Source: Falsibacillus albus
GTDB taxonomy: Bacteria > Bacillota > Bacilli > Bacillales > DSM-25281
Length of the DNA: 64,000 nucleotides
Direction: 5' to 3'
Assembly (NCBI RefSeq): GCF_003668575.1
Contig: NZ_RCVZ01000005.1
Span: forward strand, 1-64,000
The notes beneath the pieces are model-generated. The model did no database searches, was not told the DNA's origin, and saw nothing but the letters and a program-made list of their open reading frames with translations. Below are positions 57,277 to 64,000 of this stretch, piece after piece. Position numbers and translations under genes: made by a program. Within the stretch, counting starts at the first letter, position 1; each line of letters opens with the position of its first letter.

Positions 57277-58409
57277 AGGCCCATACCTTCCAATAAGTAA
57301 TCAACCACACGGGTTGAAGATGCTTCTTCGATGTCATCAGGGACATCCTGACCTATCGTTAAATAGGCTGCACCGATCCGATGCTTGAGGATCAAGTTGT
57401 AGATCATTCCATAACTTGCTGTTTCATCCCGCTTCGTAAATATGAACCGATGAATGCCGACGCGTTTGAATTGCTGGATAACGTTCTCCAGATCGGATTC
57501 CCTCGAGGTCAATGAAAGTACGAGGAAGGTTTCCATTTCAGCATCGAAATCAATGACTTGTTGAAGCTCATTGACATATTTCTCTTCCCGATAATTACGC
57601 CCTGCCGTATCGATGAAAATAAGATCATAATCCTTGAAAGAATCTACTGCATGTTTGAAATCTTCTAATTTATATACCACTTCAACTGGCACATTCAAAA
57701 GGCTGGCGTAGGTTTTCAGTTGATCGATCGCAGCGATGCGATAAGTATCCGTCGTGATGAATGCCACCTTTTTTTTCTGATTAATGACGGCTTCAGCTGC
57801 TATCTTTGCAAGAGTGGTCGTTTTCCCAACACCTGTTGGCCCAACAATATTAATGAATTTTTTTTGAAATGAAATGCCTCCAAAATGGACATTGGAAATT
57901 TTCTTCAATAACTCAGCCTTGCACCACCGTATGATGTCCTGTTTCCCAACATCTTCTTTCGTATTCCTCCATTTCTCAGCCAGTGCTTGACCTATATCCG
58001 ATATGGTTTGGGTACCTATATCCTGTAAAATCAGCTGCTGAATGACTTCATTTACCTGATTTGGATATTGAGCTGAATCAGGAAGCGCTTGGATGGACAA
58101 ATTGGAAATCATCCTTTTAAGCTCTACCATTTCTTTTTCCATTTGCTCATTCCGTTGTGGAGCGGATGAGTTTCTTGAAATCTCTTTTTCTACCAAAATT
58201 TGAGGTTTTTCCTTCACGATCTGTGCCGGTTGAGATTGATTCGAATCAATCGCAGCAATCACTTCAATATTCTTTTTTTTGAAAAGGCCAAGAATCCCAC
58301 CTGTATAAATGAGTTTGGAGTTTAAAATGACGGCATCTTCCCCAAGCTCGCCTTTTACTTTCTGCATCGCTTCCGTCATGGATGGAGCGACATATTTCTT
58401 TACCTTCAT
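57273..58409 (-). CDS. flhF: FlhF, SRP-type GTPase for flagellar assembly
   Basis: This 378-residue GTPase has a basic N-terminal B domain (1-110), an N domain and a G domain with P-loop GPTGVGKT at 190-197, TTDTYRIAA and the DTAGRN motif. It recruits early flagellar parts to the membrane and is switched off through FlhG. It overlaps flhA by 4 bases. Confidence 0.96.
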   Translation of the reverse strand: MKVKKYVAPSMTEAMQKVKGELGEDAVILNSKLIYTGGILGLFKKKNIEVIAAIDSNQSQPAQIVKEKPQILVEKEISRNSSAPQRNEQMEKEMVELKRMISNLSIQALPDSAQYPNQVNEVIQQLILQDIGTQTISDIGQALAEKWRNTKEDVGKQDIIRWCKAELLKKISNVHFGGISFQKKFINIVGPTGVGKTTTLAKIAAEAVINQKKKVAFITTDTYRIAAIDQLKTYASLLNVPVEVVYKLEDFKHAVDSFKDYDLIFIDTAGRNYREEKYVNELQQVIDFDAEMETFLVLSLTSRESDLENVIQQFKRVGIHRFIFTKRDETASYGMIYNLILKHRIGAAYLTIGQDVPDDIEEASSTRVVDYLLEGMGL

Positions 58410-60442
58410 GCTACATTCACCACCCCGACACTTTGTACTTCAATATTCGCTTCCAATTCATTATAGGATAAAACTGGCATTTGAGGGAAATATCTTTCGG
58501 TCATTTGTCTTACATACATCCGGACGGCAGGCGAGCATAGCAAGATTGGCGCCTGTTCGACAAGCGACAACTGCTCCACTTGATTCGCTATTGCCTCCAG
58601 GATTTGCTGTGAATCATTAGGATCGATGGAAAGATAATTGCCATGTTCCGTTTGCTGCACACCTTCTGCGATCATCTTTTCGATTTTCCCTGAGAGAGTG
58701 ATGACCTTCAATTGCGATCCATCGACTGCATATTGAGATGTAATTTGCCTTGCCAAAGACTGCCTTACATATTCCGTCAACAAATCAGTATCAGAGCTCA
58801 TTTTTCCGAAATCGGCCAACGTTTCAAAAATGATGGGCAAATTGCGGATCGAGACACTTTCCCTTAAAAGCTTCGCCAATACTTTTTGTACTTCACCGAC
58901 AGTTAACGGTGTTGGGGTGACCTCTTCCACCAAGATCGGATAAGTTTCCTTTAGATGATCAACAAGCTGTTTGGTTTCCTGTCTTCCAAGGAGCTCATGA
59001 GCATTCGTCCTGATTGTTTCTGTGATGTGCGTGGAAACGACGGAAGGCGGATCGACGACGGTATAGCCAAAGATTTCAGCCTGCTCTTTTTGATCCTCTG
59101 TAATCCACTTGGCAGGAAGACCAAATGAAGGTTCAATCGTATCGATTCCTTCGATGGATTCATCATCCCCGCCGGGACTCATGGCAAGGTAATGATCAAG
59201 CAGAAGCTCACCTCGCGCCATTTCATTTCCCTTGATCTTCAAACGATATTCGTTTGGCTGGAGCTGGATATTGTCACGGATGCGGACGACCGGTATGACT
59301 AGGCCCAGCTCGAGAGCCAGCTGCCTCCTTATCATGACGATCCTATCAAGCAAGTCCCCTCCTTGATTGGCATCCGCCAATGGAATCAAGCCATATCCAA
59401 ATTCAAATTCAATCGGATCGACATTCAATAAATTCACAACGCTCTCGGGACTTTTCATTTCATCGGTTTCCATTTCCTCTTCCTGATCGAGCAGTTCATT
59501 CGGATCTTGTTCAGGAACCCTGGAAAGCATATACCCCCCAATGCCCAACGCAGCTGCAATCGGTATAGTAAGCAAATCATTGATCGGTGTCGCAATCCCC
59601 AAAAGGAAAATGGTCCCTCCAGCAATATAGAGCATTTTAGGATAAGCCAGCAGCTGTGATACGATATCCTGCCCAAGGTTTCCATCCGAAGCAGCCCTTG
59701 TCACGACGATACCTGTCGCAGTCGAAATGAGCAGTGCAGGTATTTGGCTGACAATCCCGTCACCAACCGTCAACAGCGAATACTTCGTGGCTGCGTCTGC
59801 AATACCGAGCCCCTTTTGCGTCATTCCGATAATGATTCCAAAGATCAAATTGATTAAGACGATAATGATTCCGGCGATGGCGTCACCTTTAACAAACTTA
59901 CTTGCACCATCCATCGCCCCGTAAAAGTCGGCTTCCCTGCCGACTTTTTCACGGCGTTCCCTTGCATCATGCTCTGAAATCATGCCAGCATTCAAATCGG
60001 CATCGATGCTCATTTGCTTCCCAGGCATGGCATCCAAAGTGAACCTTGCCGCAACTTCTGAAACACGCTCCGAACCTTTTGTAATGACGACGAATTGGAT
60101 GATGATCAAGATCAAGAAGACCACCAGGCCGACCAAAACATTTCCACCAACAACGAACGTTCCGAACGTTTCGACAACGCCGCCTGCTTCCCCTCTGCTC
60201 AAAATAGACCTCGTTGTCGAAACATTCAGTCCAAGCCGAAATAATGTAAGCAGGAGCAATAAGGAAGGAAAAATGGAAAATTGCAATGGCTCCTGCATAT
60301 TCATCGATGTTAGCAGGACTAAAAGTGCGAGAGATATATTGATGATGATGAACACACTTAACATCCAGGCCGGAAGCGGGATGATCAACATGGCTACGAT
60401 CAGGATGACACTGAGCAGGACGGAAATATCTCTTGCTGACAT
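58406..60442 (-). CDS. flhA: FlhA, flagellar type III export platform protein
   Basis: This 678-residue protein has about eight membrane helices in the first 310 residues, the FHIPEP-type cytoplasmic loop (FVKGDAIAGIIIVLINLIFG region, residues near 200) and a large cytoplasmic domain that docks chaperone-substrate complexes. The start at 60442 follows AAGGAG at ten bases; ATG 60466 overlaps flhB territory without such a site. It follows flhB by 36 bases. Confidence 0.96.
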   Translation of the reverse strand: MSARDISVLLSVILIVAMLIIPLPAWMLSVFIIINISLALLVLLTSMNMQEPLQFSIFPSLLLLLTLFRLGLNVSTTRSILSRGEAGGVVETFGTFVVGGNVLVGLVVFLILIIIQFVVITKGSERVSEVAARFTLDAMPGKQMSIDADLNAGMISEHDARERREKVGREADFYGAMDGASKFVKGDAIAGIIIVLINLIFGIIIGMTQKGLGIADAATKYSLLTVGDGIVSQIPALLISTATGIVVTRAASDGNLGQDIVSQLLAYPKMLYIAGGTIFLLGIATPINDLLTIPIAAALGIGGYMLSRVPEQDPNELLDQEEEMETDEMKSPESVVNLLNVDPIEFEFGYGLIPLADANQGGDLLDRIVMIRRQLALELGLVIPVVRIRDNIQLQPNEYRLKIKGNEMARGELLLDHYLAMSPGGDDESIEGIDTIEPSFGLPAKWITEDQKEQAEIFGYTVVDPPSVVSTHITETIRTNAHELLGRQETKQLVDHLKETYPILVEEVTPTPLTVGEVQKVLAKLLRESVSIRNLPIIFETLADFGKMSSDTDLLTEYVRQSLARQITSQYAVDGSQLKVITLSGKIEKMIAEGVQQTEHGNYLSIDPNDSQQILEAIANQVEQLSLVEQAPILLCSPAVRMYVRQMTERYFPQMPVLSYNELEANIEVQSVGVVNVA

Positions 60443-60478
60443 ACTGGTTCTCTCCTTACTTATCAAACAACTGGGTTG

Positions 60479-61561
60479 CTAGATTTTGTTTCTAATTCGG
60501 TATACATATGCTAATATTTCTGCGATTGCCTTGAAGAATTCTTCCGGGACCACTTGGCCAATTTCAGCCTGGTCATAAAGCGCCCTCGCAAGCGGCCGGT
60601 TTTCAACGGTAACGACTTCATTCTCCTTCGCAATCAACTTGATTTTCTGGGCCATGAAATCAACGCCTTTCGCTACCACGAAAGGGGCGTCCATTTTGTT
60701 CTCATCATATTTGAGGGCAATGGCAAAATGCGTCGGATTCGTGATGACCACATCTGCATCTGGAACCTCTTGCATCATCCTGCGCATCGCCATTTCTCTT
60801 TGACGCTGTTTGATCCGTGATTTGATCATCGGATCGCCTTCTGTATTTTTGTGCTCATCTTTAATATCCTGTTTGGACATCCGAATACTTTTTTCAAAAT
60901 CATATTTTTGATACAAATAATCAAGAATGGACAAAAACAATAGGGCAATCGAAGCAGCAATACCCATTTGAATGGCCAGGCTCCCCATCGTTTTCAATAT
61001 ATCCCCGATGGATTTGTATGAAAGCCCCAACACTTCATCGATCCTCAGCCAAAGGACAACAAAGGTAACGATCCCGACGAAGGAAATCTTTAGAACTGAT
61101 TTCAGAAGCTCAACGATCGCCCTCATCGAAAAAATCCGCTTAAACCCTTTAATGGGATCGATCTTTTCGAGTTTTGGGGTCAGCGGCTCTGTCGTGAACA
61201 TGACGCCGACTTGTACATAATTGGCCACCAATCCTGCAATCAAGGCAATAAGCATGATCGGTCCCAATAGAATGGCAAGTTCCTTCATGACTTGCATCAT
61301 GATGACTTTTACATTTTCCTCGGTCAAATCCATCAGCATGTATTTCTCGAATGAATGAGTAAATAATCGGTAGACACTTTTACCTATTAAGGACGAGCCG
61401 AATAATAAAAATGAGAAAACGGCAAGCATGATGACAGCGGTGCTTACGTCCTGGCTTTTCGCCGTTTGGCCTTTCTTCTTTGCATCTTCCCTCTTTTTAG
61501 GGGTCGCCTTTTCTGTCTTCTCACCGGCAAAATATTGCAAATCCAGCTTAATCCATGTCAT
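60479..61561 (-). CDS. flhB: FlhB, flagellar type III export switch protein
   Basis: This 360-residue protein has four membrane helices and a cytoplasmic domain with the autocleavage motif NPTH at residues 275-278. Cleavage switches export from hook to filament substrates. The N-terminus has LQYFAGEKTEKATPKKREDA, typical of the family. It overlaps fliR by 4 bases. Confidence 0.96.
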   Translation of the reverse strand: MTWIKLDLQYFAGEKTEKATPKKREDAKKKGQTAKSQDVSTAVIMLAVFSFLLFGSSLIGKSVYRLFTHSFEKYMLMDLTEENVKVIMMQVMKELAILLGPIMLIALIAGLVANYVQVGVMFTTEPLTPKLEKIDPIKGFKRIFSMRAIVELLKSVLKISFVGIVTFVVLWLRIDEVLGLSYKSIGDILKTMGSLAIQMGIAASIALLFLSILDYLYQKYDFEKSIRMSKQDIKDEHKNTEGDPMIKSRIKQRQREMAMRRMMQEVPDADVVITNPTHFAIALKYDENKMDAPFVVAKGVDFMAQKIKLIAKENEVVTVENRPLARALYDQAEIGQVVPEEFFKAIAEILAYVYRIRNKI

Positions 61562-62334
61562 GATGTACCACCTACGATCTTCATGACCGTCCTCATCGTA
61601 TCGAACATGGTTGAAAAGATCCCCTCCACTACAGACATCATCACGCCTAAAACGATGGTCAATACGATGAAGCTAACACCGATTTTGATCGGAAAACCCA
61701 CAACAAATACATTCAATTGGGGAACCGTCCTCGCAACAATCCCCAGTGCTGCATCTACCAGGAACAGACAAGCAACGACCGGAATGGCCATTTGAAAGGC
61801 AATGACGAACATCGAACTGAACGATCGGATGATAAACTCAATCAAGTTTGCATTTCCCCATGGAATCCAATGATCAATGGGGATGAATTGATAGCTGTAA
61901 TAAATTCCGTCCAAGATCAAATGATGTCCATTCACAGTTAGGAGCAGAAGTAGAGCAAATGTATATAAATATTGGCCCATCAAAGGGCTTTGTGCGCCCG
62001 TCTGTGGATCGATCACATTTGCGATCGCAAAGCCCATCTGGAAATCAATGAATCCCCCGGCTATTTGCACCGCCGACATGATCATATAAGCGACGAAGCC
62101 GATCATGAGTCCGACCATTGCTTCCTTCAAGATAAGCAAAAAATATTCACCGTTGATTTCGAATGGCTCTGCATCAATGGAATAATACATGATCCAAGCC
62201 AGCAAAAAAGCTAACCCGATACGGTGCCTGGCCGGTATGGTCCGGTAAGAAAATAATGGCATCGTGACAAAAAATGTCGACACCCTGACAAATACCAATA
62301 AAAAAACGGAAAGTTTCGGAAGCAAGTCCTCCAT
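61558..62334 (-). CDS. fliR: FliR, flagellar export gate protein
   Basis: This 258-residue membrane protein has about six hydrophobic segments and forms the export gate with FliP and FliQ. The motif GFAIANVIDPQTGAQSPLMG is characteristic. It lies 4 bases after fliQ and overlaps flhB. Confidence 0.95.
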   Translation of the reverse strand: MEDLLPKLSVFLLVFVRVSTFFVTMPLFSYRTIPARHRIGLAFLLAWIMYYSIDAEPFEINGEYFLLILKEAMVGLMIGFVAYMIMSAVQIAGGFIDFQMGFAIANVIDPQTGAQSPLMGQYLYTFALLLLLTVNGHHLILDGIYYSYQFIPIDHWIPWGNANLIEFIIRSFSSMFVIAFQMAIPVVACLFLVDAALGIVARTVPQLNVFVVGFPIKIGVSFIVLTIVLGVMMSVVEGIFSTMFDTMRTVMKIVGGTS

Positions 62335-62338
62335 GCAT

Positions 62339-62608
62339 TCAACCTACAAACCGGTTCAAGTTCGAGAATATATCGGTTGCAAAAGATAATAGATGACTTA
62401 GCATCCAGGGTCCGAAGAACACGATTCCGACCAACACCGCTACGATCTTTGGAATGAAGGCCAAAGTCTGCTCCTGGATCTGAGTCGTAGCCTGAAAAAT
62501 ACTCACAGCCAAACCGACCACCAAAGCAAGTAGCAATAATGGACCTGTAATGATTAATGTTGTATAAATGCCTTTTTCCGCAATGGAAATGACCATTTCT
62601 TCACTCAT
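62339..62608 (-). CDS. fliQ: FliQ, flagellar export gate protein
   Basis: This 89-residue protein has two membrane helices and the family segment FQATTQIQEQTLAFIPK. It assembles with FliP and FliR into the export gate. It lies between fliP and fliR, 22 bases after fliP. Confidence 0.95.
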   Translation of the reverse strand: MSEEMVISIAEKGIYTTLIITGPLLLLALVVGLAVSIFQATTQIQEQTLAFIPKIVAVLVGIVFFGPWMLSHLLSFATDIFSNLNRFVG

Positions 62609-62630
62609 ACTGCTTCACCTACTTACATAA

Positions 62631-63296
62631 TTAAAAGCTTTGTAACAATGATTTGACCACCAAATACCAGCCATCCACCAAAACGAATAAAAGTATTTTA
62701 AAGGGCAGTGAGATCATGACCGGCGGAAGCATCATCATCCCCATGGACATTAATACACTTGCAACGACCATATCAATGACCAAAAAAGGGATGAATATCA
62801 TGAAGCCGATTTGAAAGGCCGTCTTGATCTCGCTGATCGCAAAAGCCGGGACCAGTGTAGTCAATGGGATATCATGTATCGTCTTAGGCTGATCCGCCTT
62901 TGAATATGATAAAAATAATTGCAGATCCTTTTGCCTTGTATGGGCACTCATGAAATCTTTGAAGGGATCAGCCGCTTTCTCATAAGCCTGTTCAAGATTG
63001 ATCTTCCCATCAAACAATGGTGTCAATGCCTGATCATTCACTTGGCTGAACGTCGGTGCCATGATAAAAAATGTCAAAAATAATGAAAGTCCCACCAATA
63101 CTTGATTTGGCGGCATTTGCTGAGTGGCAAGCGACGTCCTGACAAATGAAAGGACAATGATGATCCTTGTAAAGCAGGTCATCAGGATCAAGATGCTCGG
63201 AGCCAGGGATAACACCGTCAATAGAAGCAAAAGCTTGACTGAAACAGCGACATTATCGGGAGCGCTTGTGTTGAAATACTGCATAAATTCATTCAT
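62631..63296 (-). CDS. fliP: FliP, flagellar export gate protein
   Basis: This 221-residue membrane protein has four helices and the diagnostic LMTCFTRIIIVLSFVRTSL and FQIGFMIFIPFLVIDMVV segments. The start at 63296 follows AAGGAG at ten bases and overlaps the fliO stop by 8 bases; the length then equals that of Bacillus subtilis FliP. Upstream in-frame codons are not supported. Confidence 0.96.
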   Translation of the reverse strand: MNEFMQYFNTSAPDNVAVSVKLLLLLTVLSLAPSILILMTCFTRIIIVLSFVRTSLATQQMPPNQVLVGLSLFLTFFIMAPTFSQVNDQALTPLFDGKINLEQAYEKAADPFKDFMSAHTRQKDLQLFLSYSKADQPKTIHDIPLTTLVPAFAISEIKTAFQIGFMIFIPFLVIDMVVASVLMSMGMMMLPPVMISLPFKILLFVLVDGWYLVVKSLLQSF

Positions 63297-63957
63297 GTGG
63301 ATCTTGCTCCTTTTTCTCCAGCTCATTCATGATTTTTTTCCTGCCGCCTTTGAAATCTTGAAGCTGATCTGTAAGCATTTTTTTAAACGATGAATTCGGT
63401 GTTTGGACGGCATCCTTCTTTTTGTCTTTTCCATTCAATAGCTTTGATAAAAAATCAACAGGCTGTATTTGTGATTCAGTGTCATCCTTGAAATGGTTCA
63501 GTATTTCCGAGAATTCATCCTGATTATCGATGTCTTTCAACAATTGGATGTTTTCGCCAACTCCCAAAATGAGGATCCTATTGTTCACCTTGACCAATTG
63601 TATCGAACGATTTCCTCCCAGCGGTGTACCGCCAAGATTCTCAATTAGCCTTGAATGCTGATAAGATCGGCTTCTCTTGTTAATGAATTTAAGCAGGCCA
63701 TATAGGAGCGCCAAGACAAACAGCAAGGCAAATATCATCTTGATGATATCCCATGCACTAATGAATGGCTTTGAGGATGGATCCGAAGCTCCGCTCTTTT
63801 CAGGGGCGGCTGAACCATCCTGGCAGTTCTTTTGTTTGATACAATCCTTTACTGTTTCTTCCCCATTAAGGCCGTCTGCATGGGCAGTTGTGATCTCCAC
63901 ATGCAGAACGAAAAATACGATTAGAAAACTTGCAACAATCTTTGTCCATTTAGACAA
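63289..63957 (-). CDS. fliO: FliO (FliZ), flagellar export assembly protein
   Basis: This 222-residue protein has an N-terminal signal peptide (about 1-27, ending TTAHADG), a membrane helix at about 70-92 (IKMIFALLFVLALLYGLLKF) and a cytoplasmic basic domain with NLGGTPLGGNRSIQLVKV. FliO helps assemble the FliP ring; in Bacillus subtilis the gene is named fliZ. The start is TTG at 63957 with AGAAGGTG seven bases upstream. The 43 bases before it to the window end show only the end of the next intergenic space. Confidence 0.92.
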   Translation of the reverse strand: MSKWTKIVASFLIVFFVLHVEITTAHADGLNGEETVKDCIKQKNCQDGSAAPEKSGASDPSSKPFISAWDIIKMIFALLFVLALLYGLLKFINKRSRSYQHSRLIENLGGTPLGGNRSIQLVKVNNRILILGVGENIQLLKDIDNQDEFSEILNHFKDDTESQIQPVDFLSKLLNGKDKKKDAVQTPNSSFKKMLTDQLQDFKGGRKKIMNELEKKEQDPHE

Positions 63958-64000
63958 TGTATGGCACCTTCTTTAATGTGACTATTTATGCGAGTGTTTT

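Overview
This window is core chromosome of a Gram-positive, motile, endospore-forming bacterium of the family Bacillaceae. The evidence is gene content and gene order: dpaAB (spore dipicolinate), tepA, ylzJ, spoIIIE, sigD with a fla/che cluster, PolC-type polymerase, RNase J2, and the polC/nusA/infB and rpsB/tsf/pyrH/frr neighbourhoods follow the Bacillus subtilis layout almost gene for gene. Base composition is moderate to AT-rich. The genus cannot be fixed from the sequence alone. All recognised genes lie on the minus strand, so transcription runs from high to low coordinates.

Layout from high to low coordinates. 63957-49406 is the distal part of the fla/che operon: fliO, fliP, fliQ, fliR, flhB, flhA, flhF, flhG, cheB, cheA, cheW, cheC, cheD, a small membrane protein, sigD, a small hydrophilic protein and swrB, mostly overlapping or closely spaced. 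49397-40088 holds translation and envelope genes: rpsB, tsf, pyrH, frr, uppS, cdsA, dxr, rasP, proS. 39832-35513 is polC. 34936-27286 is the rimP-nusA-rnpM-ylxQ-infB-ylxP-rbfA-truB-ribF operon, then rpsO with its own promoter and a structured leader. 27075-21972 holds pnp, ylxY, mlpA and ymxH. 21692-16710 holds dpaAB behind a good sigma-K promoter, then asd-dapG-dapA, which supplies the dihydrodipicolinate used by DpaAB and the lysine/diaminopimelate pathway. 16363-10566 holds rnjB, tepA, ylzJ and spoIIIE. 10479-4438 is a GntR-type regulator followed by a Nup-type nucleoside ABC transporter (nupN, nupO, nupP, nupQ), with three related operator-like sites. 4036-83 holds the M16 pair ymfF/ymfH, ymfI and ymfJ.

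The genes are ordinary; the unexplained material is between them. Eight copies or fragments of a dispersed repeat with a core like GTTGATTTCCGC..GGATGCTTGCTTTCCG lie in intergenic spaces, all in the same orientation and opposite to the genes. Between polC and rimP there is a composite of two tandem structured repeats and a separate array of five TTGGTTGATA units spaced 20, 21, 20 and 21 bp, close to two helical turns. Between ylzJ and spoIIIE a strong extended -10 box precedes a roughly 140-nt segment closed by a 9-bp stem and a T-run, a candidate small RNA (or a 41-codon gene). No rRNA, tRNA, CRISPR array, prophage or insertion sequence was seen. No new multi-gene system is evident; the best leads are these non-coding elements, the YmfF/YmfH half-active peptidase pair and two unassigned small genes in the flagellar cluster.
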